A DNA stretch of 64,000 nt from Rhizobium sp. BK650 (GCF_014195325.1 NZ_JACIBK010000003.1:1-64000); one strand, 5' to 3'; counted from the first letter of the stretch, positions 1 to 8,664 are shown. Notes: generated by a model not told the origin, from the letters alone. Made by a program: numbers and translations.

Positions 1-44
1 CCGAAAGGCTGGAAGTGTGACTGTCCCTGGATCATCGAATACAT
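1..44 (-). CDS. Possible start of a gene running off the left edge
   Basis: An open frame begins at an ATG whose complement is at 42-44 and stays open to the window edge (14 codons, MYSMIQGQSHF...). Its own ribosome binding site is poor. Upstream on the same strand, an AAGGAGGTGGC-ATG at 84 opens a 12-codon frame (MKEATPVERRDQ) that stops one base before this ATG, so the pair may be a translationally coupled leader and gene. It would be divergent from the TetR gene to the right and so a candidate target of that repressor. Too little sequence to name a product. Confidence 0.3.
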   Translation of the reverse strand, partial: MYSMIQGQSHFQPF

Positions 45-189
45 CTCACTGATCCCTTCTCTCAACGGGCGTGGCCTCTTTCATGCCACCTCCTTTCGGC
101 AGATGCAGGCAAGGTCCGGCCGCTCGCGGCGCCGGGCAGGCGGCCCGGCTCCGCGTTCATTCGGCGATAGATGTACTGCATATTAATAT

Positions 190-248
190 GTACTGAGTAC
201 AGTATTAGCCTGCCGGTCGCTGCCTGTCAACATCGGTGTACTCAGTAC
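190..248. promoter_or_regulatory. Two palindromic operators for the adjacent TetR regulator
   Basis: GTACT-G-AGTAC at 190-200 and GTACT-C-AGTAC at 238-248 are perfect palindromes around one central base, 48 bp apart centre to centre. A further GTACT half-site is at 173-177. They lie just before the TetR start at 272, in the space shared with a leftward gene. Autoregulation and control of the divergent gene are inferred from position and symmetry. Confidence 0.6.
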
Positions 249-271
249 ATGAATCCTGTTATGGGAGGAGC

Positions 272-925
272 ATGACGACGCCATCAGACGAAACACCCTC
301 AGATCGAAGATCCCGCAAGCGCCTCGCGACACGCCGCGCCATATCGCATGCCGCCGACCGGCTGTTTTTCGAGCGGGGCTTCGAGAATGTAACGGTCGAT
401 GAGATCGCCGCGGCTGCCGATGTCGGGCGAATGACGGTCTTCAACCATTTCCCGCGCAAGGAAGACATGTTCTTCGATCGCGACGAGGAGGCGCGCGAGA
501 CCCTGCGCGAAGCCTTGCGGCAACGCGATGGCAGCGTCTCTCCCATCGAAACCTTGCGGCTGCTCGCGCATCAGCTCGTCAGGCAGCAGGCGCCTTATTT
601 GCTATTTTCCACGGCGAGCCAGGGTTTCATCGAGACGGTGGAGAACAGCGAAACGCTGAAGGCGAGGGCGCGCGCGATCCGCGACGAGATCGCGGAGGAA
701 CTGGCTGTCTCGCTTGCCGAAAGTGCAGGGCAGGAGGCCGGCGATCCCTCCGCCAAACTTGCGGCCGCCATGCTGCTCGCGGGCTGGAGCGTCGCCTTCA
801 TCGAGGCGCACAGGATCTTTCGGGAAAGCCGCGATACGGACAAGGCGAAGGCCGCCTTTCTCGCGCTCGTCGATCAGGGAAGCGTGGGCGTGACGGCTGC
901 CATGGCGGGCACGGCTTATGCCTGA
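272..925 (+). CDS. TetR/AcrR family transcriptional repressor
   Basis: A 217-residue one-component regulator. The N-terminal HTH (about residues 13-60) has the TetR pattern ADRLFFERGFENVTVDEIA followed by GRMTVFNHFPRKEDMFF, the usual helix 3/4 and tyrosine-to-phenylalanine FNHF variant. The C-terminal all-alpha ligand domain is not identifiable by substrate. The start at 272 is chosen over an in-frame upstream ATG at 236 because GGGAGGAG ends one base before it and because the upstream start would run through the operator palindrome. The ligand and true targets are unknown; the leftward gene at the window edge is the best candidate target. Confidence 0.85.
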   Translation: MTTPSDETPSDRRSRKRLATRRAISHAADRLFFERGFENVTVDEIAAAADVGRMTVFNHFPRKEDMFFDRDEEARETLREALRQRDGSVSPIETLRLLAHQLVRQQAPYLLFSTASQGFIETVENSETLKARARAIRDEIAEELAVSLAESAGQEAGDPSAKLAAAMLLAGWSVAFIEAHRIFRESRDTDKAKAAFLALVDQGSVGVTAAMAGTAYA

Positions 926-940
926 CCATGCTTGAATCAA

Positions 941-972
941 AAGGGCGCTCGACCCTTGCGGGGAGCGCCCTT
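941..972 (+). terminator. Terminator-like hairpin after the TetR gene
   Basis: A 10-bp perfect stem, AAGGGCGCTC (941-950) with GAGCGCCCTT (963-972), starts 16 bases after the TetR stop. Only a short T run follows, so strength is uncertain. Confidence 0.55.
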
Positions 973-1183
973 GTCCTGTGAAGCTCGAACGCGGCTCGAC
1001 CAACGTCGATACCAAGCGCAAGTTCGTTTTCAGGTGAAGCCGCGATATGATGTGTGGCAGGGCGGATTGCAAGAGGCGAGATGTCGGAATCTTCGATATT
1101 TCTCACCCCTGTATCTTGGGGTGAACGCCCGGGCTGTGGCGGCGAGATCACAATGACGGCGGCGCTGGACCCCTTCGCCGCCA

Positions 1184-1494
1184 TCAATCCAGAATGACGA
1201 CAGCTTCGACCTCGAAGAGCATCGGGTCGATTGCAAGCTTGGGAACGGGGACGAGCGTCTGCGCCGGCAGGGTCTCGTCGAACATTTCCTTGACGTTCCG
1301 GGTGAGCAGCTCGAGCTTCGACATGTCATGATCGACGACGTAGACGGTGAGTTTAGCGACCTGATCTGGCCTCGCGCCGAGCGCCTTAAGGGCCACGCGA
1401 GATTGGCATAGGCCTGTTTCACCTGGGCAGCGAAATCAGGCGAGAGGCGCCGGCGCTGTCCTGGCCGCACTGGCGCGTCGGCATGCTGCGCCAT
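1184..1494 (-). pseudogene. Truncated and frameshifted RidA family gene
   Basis: The final 70 codons (1184-1396) read as the C-terminal half of a RidA/YjgF enamine deaminase (ALKALGARPDQVAKLTVYVVDHD, then FDETLPAQTLVPVPKLA). The preceding part, DFAAQVKQAYANL, is in another frame. Adding one G where the strand reads GCGTGGCCC (about 1395-1400) would restore ANLAVALKALGA. The first 40 or so residues of a normal RidA (about 125 residues), including the SPG-like start, are absent. RidA removes reactive enamine/imine intermediates; this copy should not be functional. Confidence 0.75.
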
Positions 1495-1898
1495 TCCTGG
1501 TCGGCTTCGCTTTTACCGCACCGGGCGCTTGGGCCTAACATCATCGGACGTCTGGAACGGTTAAGCAGCATCCTGTCTGCGGCTGGTGTGGCGGATGCGG
1601 ATTTGAATGTCGCGATATGGTCGCTCTGGAATTACGTGATCGGCGCCACCGTCACACGGGCGAGCTTCGATTCTCGGTCGAAAACCGGGCCGCGGCTCAG
1701 CAGCGCCTGACCGGTCTCACCGAGCACTACCCGACAATCGAGCGCTCGCGTCTGCTTCTCGACGATGATTGGGACGGCACATTCAGGAAGGGCCTGGACT
1801 TCCTGCTGGACGGTCTTGCGCCACGAGACGGCGGCCGGATGCAGGAAACAGGAACTCTGGGGACCGGCGCGCATTTCCCTTTGACGATGCGACGATGA
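1459..1898 (+). pseudogene. Remnant of a TetR regulator (C-terminal domain only)
   Basis: From about 1459 one frame reads a TetR C-terminal ligand domain (RHSWSASLLPHRALGPN, LWNYVIGATVTRASFD). Near 1670-1678 the match moves to another frame (SVENRAAAQQRLTGLTEHY, then DDDWDGTFRKGLDFLLDGL), which ends at 1898. No HTH is present. The 5' end abuts the RidA remnant on the other strand, as if one deletion had removed the 5' halves of a divergent pair. The intact alpha/beta hydrolase 12 bp downstream may once have been its target. Confidence 0.7.
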
Positions 1899-1909
1899 GG
1901 GAGCCTGCA

Positions 1910-2767
1910 ATGCGATCACCCGAACGCCAGCAGTTTCGCCTTCCCACCGGCAGAGTGATGTCTTTCGTGACGGCGGGTGAGGCATCGAAGCCGCCGATAT
2001 TGCTGCTTCATGGCTTTCCGAGCTCGTCGCGGACTTTCCGGGATATCATCCCCGGCCTGGCCGGGGTGGCGCAGGTGATCGCGCCCGATTTGCCGGGCTT
2101 CGGCGAATCCGACGTCTTGCCGGCACCATCCTTCGGGACCTTCGCCGAAATGATTTCCCTGCTGCTGGAGCATCTCGGCATCGGCCCGCGCTATGTCTAT
2201 CTTCACGATTTTGGTGCGCCTGTCGGCTTTGAGATCGCCATGCGAGCGCCGGAAGCTGTTCTCGGCCTCGTTATCCAGAATGCCAATGCCCATGCGACCG
2301 GGCAGGGGCCAGCCTGGGCAGCTACGCAGGCTTTCTGGCGTAACCCCTCGCGGGAAAACGAAGCCGAGGCCACCGCGCACCTGACTTTCGAGGGCATTCG
2401 CGCTCAATATGTGGCTGGCGTTCCCGACGATATCGCCTGCCAAATTCAATCGGACCGCTGGGAAGAGGATTGGCGCGTGATGCAGTTGCCGGGGCGCATA
2501 GAGACGCAGCGCGCCCTGATTGCGGATTACGGGAACTATGTTTCGAAATTTGGTGCGATCGCCGATTATCTGGCGTGCCACCAGCCGGCTTCGCTGATGG
2601 TCTGGGGACGGCACGACCCTTTTTTCGACCTCAGGGAAATCCTGTCCTGGATGGAGGCGCTGCCGAGAACGGAAGCGCATATTCTCGATGGCGGACATTT
2701 CCTGCTGGAAACGCATGCGGCCGTGGCAACGCGGCTGATCGCTGAATTTCTCATCGACAACAGGTGA
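1910..2767 (+). CDS. Alpha/beta hydrolase, epoxide hydrolase/haloalkane dehalogenase type
   Basis: 285 residues. Visible features are the oxyanion segment HGFP (34-37), the PDLPGFGESD loop (59-68), and a nucleophile elbow HDFGAPVG with Asp100 in the nucleophile position. The later catalytic acid is in WGRHDPFF and the base in DGGHFLLE. An Asp rather than Ser nucleophile places it with epoxide hydrolases and haloalkane dehalogenases; the substrate cannot be read. The ATG at 1910 is preferred because AGGGAG lies about 7 bases upstream; an ATG at 1895 is the alternative. It follows a broken TetR gene and precedes a drug exporter on the same strand, so a detoxification role is possible. Confidence 0.85.
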   Translation: MRSPERQQFRLPTGRVMSFVTAGEASKPPILLLHGFPSSSRTFRDIIPGLAGVAQVIAPDLPGFGESDVLPAPSFGTFAEMISLLLEHLGIGPRYVYLHDFGAPVGFEIAMRAPEAVLGLVIQNANAHATGQGPAWAATQAFWRNPSRENEAEATAHLTFEGIRAQYVAGVPDDIACQIQSDRWEEDWRVMQLPGRIETQRALIADYGNYVSKFGAIADYLACHQPASLMVWGRHDPFFDLREILSWMEALPRTEAHILDGGHFLLETHAAVATRLIAEFLIDNR

Positions 2768-2895
2768 TTGCTCCTGGGCCTCTCCTGCCATTGTGTTTTG
2801 GCAGGCTGCGCCATGCCCTGCTATTGTCGCCTGCCATGCGTCGATCCCGGCCATCCCGGCCGCGTCTCAGAACGGCGCTTTTGCAGGACCATTCC

Positions 2896-4440
2896 ATGTC
2901 CGACCGGTCTGAACCCGTTTCGCGAGAAGTTGCGCCACAGCGTAGATGGATCGGCTTTCTTGCGATGTGCCTCGGCATGTTCATGGCGATCCTGGACGTC
3001 CAGGTCGTCGCCACCTCGCTTCCGACCATCCAATCGGCGCTCGACATTCATCCGGATCAGATGAGCTGGGTGCAGACCGCCTATCTGATCGCCGAGGTGG
3101 TGGCGATACCGCTGACGGGTTTCCTGACGCGGTTTCTGACGATGCGCTGGCTGTTCGTCGCCTCGCTCCTGCTGTTCGTGACCGCTTCGGCGGGCTGTGC
3201 TGCGAGCGGCAGTTTTGGCGAGCTCGTTGCCTGGCGCGTCGTCCAGGGCTTTTCCGGTGGCACGCTGATCCCCTCGGTCTTTTCGGCCGTCTTCATCCTG
3301 TTTCCGGATAAGCGGCAGGCGCTTGCCACGACGATTGCCGGCGTTCTCGCCGTGCTTGCGCCGACCATCGGGCCGGTTGTCGGCGGCTGGCTGACGGAGA
3401 CCTATTCGTGGCACTGGCTGTTCCTGATCAATATCATCCCTGGCATTCTGGCCGCGCTTGTCGCCATGCGCTCGCTTCCCCGGGAGAGCGTCAACCTCTC
3501 CGAGCTCCGGCATCTGGATATCGTCTCGCTGCTGCTGATGGCGGTGAGCCTTGCCGCATTGGAAATCGGCCTGAAGGAGGCGCCGACGAGCGGCTGGACC
3601 TCGCTCACTGTCGCCGGCCTGCTCGGGTTGTTCCTGATCTCGGGATGCGTGTTTGCGTGGCGGACGCTGCGCAGAGCAATGCCGGTGGTCGAATTCAACA
3701 ATTTCGGCAACAGGAATTTTCTGGCCGGCTCGGCGCTGAGCTTCATTCTCGGCATCGGCCTTTTCGGCTCCGTCTATCTCATGCCCGTCTTTCTCGCTTT
3801 CGTGCGCGGGCACAATGCGCTTGAAATCGGCATGACGATGCTGGTGACGGGCATTGCCCAACTCGTCACCGCGCCGATTGCGGTGGCTCTCGAAAAGCGC
3901 ACGGATGCGCGATGGCTCTCTGCCGCCGGCTTTGCGCTCTTTGCAACAGGCATCGGCATGAGCGCCTTTCAGGATCCGCAGACAGATTACGATGCGATGT
4001 TCTGGCCGCAGATTGTGCGCGGCAGCGCCATCATGTTCTGCCTGCTGCCGCCGACGCGCCTTGCCCTCGGCACCCTGCCGCCGGAGCGCATTCCAGACGC
4101 CAGTGGTCTGTTCAACCTCATGCGCAATCTCGGCGGCGCGATCGGCATCGCGCTGATCGACACGGTCATCTACACCCGCTCGGACCCGCTCGGCCAGGGG
4201 ATATGGGATCGGCTGAAGGCGGGGGATGTCGATATTGCCGCTTTCGTCGGCGCGCCGCTGCAGGCGATTGCGGGGCATCAGGGGGAGTTCGATGCGGATA
4301 TGACGGCGCTGCTCGACCCGCTTGTGCAAACGGCCGCAACCGTCCAGGCGCTCAACGAGGCGTGGATGGTGGTTGCGGTGCTGACGGGGTGTGCGCTGTT
4401 GTGGGTGCCGTTTGCTCGGAAGGTGGAGCCGGCCGCATAA
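2896..4440 (+). CDS. MFS drug exporter, DHA2 (14-TM) family
   Basis: 514 residues, the usual size for EmrB/QacA-type proton antiporters. Early motif LDVQVVATSLPTIQSAL corresponds to the DHA2 motif after TM1. GGTLIPSVFSAVF and the antiporter motif GPVVGGWLTETYSWHWLF are also present, and hydrophobic segments run to the C-terminus. The start at 2896 (MSDRSEP) puts a short cytoplasmic tail before TM1; the frame is open further upstream but reads as unlikely protein. It lies 128 bp after the alpha/beta hydrolase and may share its transcript. No membrane-fusion partner gene is adjacent, so it may act alone. The exported compound is unknown. Confidence 0.88.
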   Translation: MSDRSEPVSREVAPQRRWIGFLAMCLGMFMAILDVQVVATSLPTIQSALDIHPDQMSWVQTAYLIAEVVAIPLTGFLTRFLTMRWLFVASLLLFVTASAGCAASGSFGELVAWRVVQGFSGGTLIPSVFSAVFILFPDKRQALATTIAGVLAVLAPTIGPVVGGWLTETYSWHWLFLINIIPGILAALVAMRSLPRESVNLSELRHLDIVSLLLMAVSLAALEIGLKEAPTSGWTSLTVAGLLGLFLISGCVFAWRTLRRAMPVVEFNNFGNRNFLAGSALSFILGIGLFGSVYLMPVFLAFVRGHNALEIGMTMLVTGIAQLVTAPIAVALEKRTDARWLSAAGFALFATGIGMSAFQDPQTDYDAMFWPQIVRGSAIMFCLLPPTRLALGTLPPERIPDASGLFNLMRNLGGAIGIALIDTVIYTRSDPLGQGIWDRLKAGDVDIAAFVGAPLQAIAGHQGEFDADMTALLDPLVQTAATVQALNEAWMVVAVLTGCALLWVPFARKVEPAA

Positions 4441-4570
4441 GGTCAGCGCGGCGCGGGAGACACTACAGTCTTCCGCATGGAGGGCGACAGGATCATCCGC
4501 TTCGACATCGGCGAGGGCGGGTTAACAGGGAAGAGCGGTCATCCGACGCCGGCTCATGCCGATCGTCCCG

Positions 4571-5245
4571 CTATGATCGTCCTTGCGTGCGGGCGTCCCA
4601 TCCGAGCATCGAGACTTCGGCGACGGATTCCAGTTCGCTGCGGCTTGCTCCATCGCGGGCGAGGATCGACATGCCGTTCTGGACGGTCTGCACGAAACGG
4701 GCGAGGCCGTGAATGTCGGTCGAGGGTGGAATTTCGCCCGCCGATACCGCCTGCGTCAGGCGCAGTTTCAAAAGGTCTAGCGTGACGGCGCGGGCGGTCC
4801 GCACGAGTTCGCCGAGTTCGGCATGACCCTCGCTGCCGACCGAGGAGAGGACCACCATGCAGCCGAGGGGGATATCGACGACGGAGCCGGTCAAGACCGC
4901 CGCGGAGTCCATGAGGAACGCTTTGACGGCTTCGCGTGCCGTAGGGGCGGCGCGAAAGCCAGCCCAGACAAGCGTTTCATTGGTCTCTTGGTAATAGTTC
5001 AATGCCTCGGCATAGAGCGCCTCCTTCGAGCCGAAGGCGGCGTAGAGGCTTGGCGATCCGATACCCATCGCCTCGGTAAGGTCTGTAATCGACGTCGCCT
5101 CGAAACCCTTTTCCCAGAACAGGCGGGTCGCCTTCGCAAGCGCAGCTTCCCGGTCGAAGGCGCGCGGACGCCCGCGGGTGCGTGCGGCTGTCATTTCGTT
5201 GGTGGTCGTATGCTGGGCTGGCGGCGTCTGGTCGGATTTCTGCAT
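4571..5245 (-). CDS. TetR/AcrR family regulator of the divergent SDR gene
   Basis: 224 residues with a typical N-terminal HTH: RGRPRAFDREAALAKA, LFWEKGFEATSITDLTEAMGIGSPSLYAAFGSKEALY. The SPSLYAAFGSKEAL recognition segment and GRPRAFD arm are those of the AcrR/YxaF-like group, and a TetR_C-type domain follows. It is divergent from the SDR gene at 5383, with two palindromes in the 137-bp gap, so it probably represses that gene and itself. Confidence 0.88.
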   Translation of the reverse strand: MQKSDQTPPAQHTTTNEMTAARTRGRPRAFDREAALAKATRLFWEKGFEATSITDLTEAMGIGSPSLYAAFGSKEALYAEALNYYQETNETLVWAGFRAAPTAREAVKAFLMDSAAVLTGSVVDIPLGCMVVLSSVGSEGHAELGELVRTARAVTLDLLKLRLTQAVSAGEIPPSTDIHGLARFVQTVQNGMSILARDGASRSELESVAEVSMLGWDARTQGRS

Positions 5246-5300
5246 CGGTTACTGTTTAAACCCGCCAGCGCGCCTCGGCAACGGTGCGAAAATATTTTGT

Positions 5301-5370
5301 ATCGATCGATATAATATTCTTGACGGGCGCCTTCGTCGTCGCCAAGTAATTCTGTGTCGATCAACACAGA
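5301..5370. promoter_or_regulatory. Two palindromes in the TetR-SDR divergent promoter
   Basis: ATCGATCGAT at 5301-5310 (within a longer symmetric GTATCGATCGATATA) and TCTGTGT-CGATCA-ACACAGA at 5351-5370, with 7-bp perfect arms. Both contain a central TCGATC and could be two sites for the same TetR dimer. The second lies 12 bp before the SDR start and would block initiation. Confidence 0.55.
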
Positions 5371-5382
5371 AAGGGACGCTTG

Positions 5383-6123
5383 ATGACTGAACTCGCTGGG
5401 AAACGTGCTCTCGTGACGGGCGCGTCACGTGGGATCGGTGCCGCCATTGCGGTGGCGCTCGCTGCAAAGGGCGCCAATGTCGCCATTACCTATGAACGCT
5501 CAGCCGATCGCGCCGCCGAGGTCGTTCGCGCTATCGAGAGCAAGGGCAGGCGGGGATTTGCAATCCAGGCCGACAGCGCCGATCCAGCGGCCGTGAAGCG
5601 CTCGGTGGAGGAGGCGGCTCGCGCGCTTGGCGGCCTGGACATTCTCGTCAACAATGCCGCCATCGCGCTTTACGATACGATTGCCGGGTTCAGCGTCGCG
5701 CAAATCGATGCGCTGCTTGATGTCAACGTGCGCTCGCCGGTGCTCGCCGCGCAGGCCGCCATTCCCCATCTGCAAGCGGGAGGCCGCGTCATCAATATCG
5801 GCTCGGCTGGCGCCGAACGCATCGTCGGCGACACCGGCACGGTGTATTACATGACGAAATCCGCACTGCAGTCTTTCACGCGCGGTCTCGCTCGCGAACT
5901 CGGACCTCGGGATGTTACCGTCAACCTGATCCAGCCGGGATCAACCAATACGGACATGAACCCGGCCGATGGGGAATTTGCCGACTTCCAGCGCGCGCTG
6001 ATACCGCTCGGCCGCTACGGCGAGCCGCAGGATGTGGCGGCTGCCGTAGCCTTCCTCGCAAGTCCGGCTGCAAGGAACATCACAGGCGCCATTCTCAATG
6101 TGGATGGCGGCTTGAACACCTGA
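5383..6123 (+). CDS. SDR family NAD(P)-dependent oxidoreductase
   Basis: 246 residues, classical SDR. TGASRGIG at residues 13-20 is the cofactor loop, NNAAIA follows beta 4, and the catalytic Ser (NIGSAG) with YYMTK gives the Ser-Tyr-Lys set. LNVDGGLNT is the standard C-terminus. Asn/Arg choice in the cofactor pocket was not resolved, though YERSADRA after beta 2 suggests NADPH. The ATG at 5383 has AAAGGGA upstream; a TTG at 5380 is also in frame. Control by the divergent TetR is likely. The substrate is unknown; such TetR-SDR pairs often handle quinones or aldehydes, which is only inference. Confidence 0.85.
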   Translation: MTELAGKRALVTGASRGIGAAIAVALAAKGANVAITYERSADRAAEVVRAIESKGRRGFAIQADSADPAAVKRSVEEAARALGGLDILVNNAAIALYDTIAGFSVAQIDALLDVNVRSPVLAAQAAIPHLQAGGRVINIGSAGAERIVGDTGTVYYMTKSALQSFTRGLARELGPRDVTVNLIQPGSTNTDMNPADGEFADFQRALIPLGRYGEPQDVAAAVAFLASPAARNITGAILNVDGGLNT

Positions 6124-6488
6124 GGGCGTCTGGGCTTCAGAAGATCAGCACTAGGAAAAGGCTGGCCGATGCCGGCGTTTTTCGCATCCTTCGAAAGCGC
6201 TGGCAGAGGAGATGCGTGCCAGAGTTCGCCGCTTGTCTTCTCGGCAATGGTCGGTCCACCCCCGATCGGCGCAAGCTGATCCGGTAGTCGGCAGTCAATC
6301 GAGGTGATCCAGAGGCTATTCGGTCTGAATGGCCGGCTGCTGTAGGGGCAAAGTCATGGCTGAAGGACAAGGCTGCGGCGCATCGAGGGCTACACGATCG
6401 TCCGCTTTGATATTGAGGATGCAAACTAGGCCGTGAATCGTGGGAGCCGCGTCAAGTTGCGGAGGAAAGTGCCGCTGGCGTCTCGGCC
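6124..6488. other. Intergenic stretch without a recognisable gene
   Basis: The 365 bp between the convergent SDR genes carries only short frames that look like chance, with no good ribosome binding site and no family motif. No clear terminator was seen. Confidence 0.5.
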
Positions 6489-7262
6489 TCAGGCGACGGA
6501 CCACCCACCGTCCACCAGCAGGTTCGCGCCGGTGATGAGGCTCGCAGCCGGCGATGCAAGGAAGACTACGGCACCCACCACATCATCGGTTTCACCGATT
6601 CGACCGAGTGGAATGTGATCGAGGGTCGCTTTGCGATTGTCGGCATCGGATAGAAAAGGCGCTGTACCGTCGGTGTGAATGAACGTCGGCGATACGGTAT
6701 TTACGGTGATGTCGTAGCGTGCCCATTCGGCTGCGAGGCAGCGCGTGAGGTGATTGATTGCCGCCTTGCTCATGCAATAGATTGCCTCGCCACGCAGTGC
6801 CACGGTACCGGCCTGTGAACTGATGTTGATGATCCGGCCTCCATTTCGCTTGATCATGTGACGGCCCACTGCCTGCGTCATCAGAAAGGTGCCCTTGATG
6901 TTGACATCGAGTATCTCGTCAAGGTCCTTCTCCTCAACGAGTTCCGCGAGATTGCCCGGGGCTACGCCGACGTTGTTGATGAGGATGTCGATCCGACCGA
7001 ACGTGGCAATCGCCGCATCGACGGCTTGTGCGATATGGGCCTTGTTGGGAATGTCCAGTTCGATAGGGAGAACTTTTCGTCCCGCGCCCTCGATTTCGGC
7101 AACGAGGCCCGCCGAGGCTGCGACATCACGGACCCCCAAAACAATATCGGAGCCTGCTGCGGCACAGGCAAGTGCGCAAGCTCGACCGATGCCACGGCTC
7201 GCTCCCGTCACCAAAGTCACCTTGCCCGCAAGGCTGAAGTCCGGCGCGTTCTTCTGCATCAT
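6489..7262 (-). CDS. SDR family oxidoreductase, FabG-like
   Basis: 257 residues from the first of two adjacent ATGs at 7262, which has GAGGGA about 7 bases upstream; an in-frame ATG at 7286 lacks a good site. The cofactor loop TGASRGIG, NNVGVA, and the catalytic set S (INISSQAG), Y and K (YCMSK) are all present, ending in NLLVDGGWSVA. It resembles the beta-ketoacyl reductase/glucose dehydrogenase branch. It is convergent with the previous SDR and not obviously in an operon. The substrate cannot be assigned from sequence. Confidence 0.85.
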   Translation of the reverse strand: MMQKNAPDFSLAGKVTLVTGASRGIGRACALACAAAGSDIVLGVRDVAASAGLVAEIEGAGRKVLPIELDIPNKAHIAQAVDAAIATFGRIDILINNVGVAPGNLAELVEEKDLDEILDVNIKGTFLMTQAVGRHMIKRNGGRIINISSQAGTVALRGEAIYCMSKAAINHLTRCLAAEWARYDITVNTVSPTFIHTDGTAPFLSDADNRKATLDHIPLGRIGETDDVVGAVVFLASPAASLITGANLLVDGGWSVA

Positions 7263-7431
7263 GATGCTTCCCTCGATGAAGCTCATTTATGCCAGCGTCG
7301 GCTTGCGGATGCCAGATGTTCTGCGCATACCAATGAGCGTCCCCGGCAGTCTCGGGCAGTCCGAGCGTTGCTCGTCCGACGGATTGCGCCGACGCATCAA
7401 TGCTGCTTTGCCATATCCGGCAGAAGCCATG

Positions 7432-7962
7432 CTAATCAATCCGCTTGAGATCCCGCGCAAAGCGCTGCCAGTTACCCACATACTTCCTCGCCGACTGGGT
7501 GATCTTCGCAGCTGCCGCCTCGTCCAGCGTGCGGATCGCCTTTGCAGGCGCGCCTACGATCAGGGAGTTGTCGGGGAATTCCTTGCCTTCGGTGACGAGC
7601 GCATTGGCGCCGACGAGGCAATTGTGGCCGATCTTGGCGCCGTTCAGGATGGTGGCGCCCATGCCGATGAGCGAGTTGTTGCCGATCGTGCAGCCGTGGA
7701 TGATGGCGTGGTGGCCGAAGGTGCAATTTTCGCCCACGGTGGTCGGGAAGCCGGGGTCGGTATGGACCATGACGCCTTCCTGCAGGTTGGTTGTCTTGCC
7801 GATCGAGATCGGTTCGTTGTCGCCACGCAGCACGGCACCGAACCAGATGCCGACCTCTTCGGCGAGCTCGACATCGCCGATCACATGCGCGTCGGGGGCG
7901 ATCCAGAATGTGCCTGATTGAGGCAGTTTCGGTCTTACATCGCCGAGCGCATAAATCGCCAT
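7432..7962 (-). CDS. Gamma carbonic anhydrase family protein
   Basis: 176 residues made of left-handed beta-helix hexapeptide repeats (IWFGAVLRGD, ISIGKTTNLQEGVMVH, CTFGHHAIIHGCTIGNNSLIGMGATILNGAKIGHNCLVGANALV). Metal-ligand histidines appear in VMVH, GHHAI and IIHG, the gamma-CA/YrdA pattern, so a zinc-binding trimer is expected. Many of these proteins have weak or unproven carbonic anhydrase activity. It starts 9 bp after the FAH gene and is almost certainly co-transcribed with it. Confidence 0.9.
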   Translation of the reverse strand: MAIYALGDVRPKLPQSGTFWIAPDAHVIGDVELAEEVGIWFGAVLRGDNEPISIGKTTNLQEGVMVHTDPGFPTTVGENCTFGHHAIIHGCTIGNNSLIGMGATILNGAKIGHNCLVGANALVTEGKEFPDNSLIVGAPAKAIRTLDEAAAAKITQSARKYVGNWQRFARDLKRID

Positions 7963-7971
7963 TTTTCCTCC

Positions 7972-8664
7972 TCACACCACTTTGAGCGACAGCGTTGCCA
8001 CGCCGTCGACGCCGCAGGAGATGCTGTCGCCCCTGTTGATGGCGGCGACACCTGATGGCGTGCCGGTCATAATGACATCGCCGGGTGCGAGAACGAAGAG
8101 TTTCGAAAGCTCTGCAATGATTTCCGGCACTTTCCAGATCATCTGGTTTAAGTCGCCATCCTGCTTTTTGACGCCATTCACCTCCAGCCAGACGCGGCCG
8201 GCGGCGGGATGGCCGATGCGGCTTGCCGGGACGATGGGCGAGACCGGCGCGGAATGTTCGAAGGCCTTGGCGAGCTCCCACGGGCGGCCGAGCTTCTTGG
8301 CTTCGGCCTGCAGGTCGCGGCGGGTGAAATCGATGCCGACGCCATAGCCATAGATGCAGTCGAGCGCCTTTTCGGCGGGAATGACAGCGCCGCCGGCCTT
8401 CAGCGTCAGCACGCATTCGACCTCGAAATGTACGTCATTGGACAGCGGCGGATAGGGGAAATCCTTGCCGGCGAATAGATTGTCGGCATTCTTCTGGAAG
8501 AAGAAGGGCGGCTCGCGGTTCGGGTCATGGCCCATTTCGATGGCGTGGTCGGCATAGTTGCGGCCGACGCAATAGACGCGGCGGACAGGGAAGCTTTCTG
8601 CGCTGCCTTCGACGGGCAGGAGGACGGGCTGGGGCAAGGGAATGACGGTGGCGGGGAGAGACAT
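7972..8664 (-). CDS. Fumarylacetoacetate hydrolase (FAH) family protein
   Basis: 230 residues, the compact FAH type. Typical features are VYCVGRNYADHAIEMGHDP near residue 30, FFFQKNADNLFAG, and the metal-binding HFEVECVLTL. YGYGVGIDFTRRDLQAEAKKLGRPWELAKAFEHSAP is followed by GDVIMTGTPSGVA. The E-x-E and D ligands for Mg/Mn are intact. Members cleave acylpyruvates or decarboxylate oxaloacetate; the length and motif set fit an acylpyruvase/oxaloacetate decarboxylase better than true fumarylacetoacetase. First gene of a two-gene unit with the gamma-CA protein. Confidence 0.9.
   Translation of the reverse strand: MSLPATVIPLPQPVLLPVEGSAESFPVRRVYCVGRNYADHAIEMGHDPNREPPFFFQKNADNLFAGKDFPYPPLSNDVHFEVECVLTLKAGGAVIPAEKALDCIYGYGVGIDFTRRDLQAEAKKLGRPWELAKAFEHSAPVSPIVPASRIGHPAAGRVWLEVNGVKKQDGDLNQMIWKVPEIIAELSKLFVLAPGDVIMTGTPSGVAAINRGDSISCGVDGVATLSLKVV

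Noticed and set aside
2821..4329. 502-codon minus-strand frame
   Set aside because: Antisense to the DHA2 exporter, rich in Arg, His and Gln as expected of an antisense shadow.
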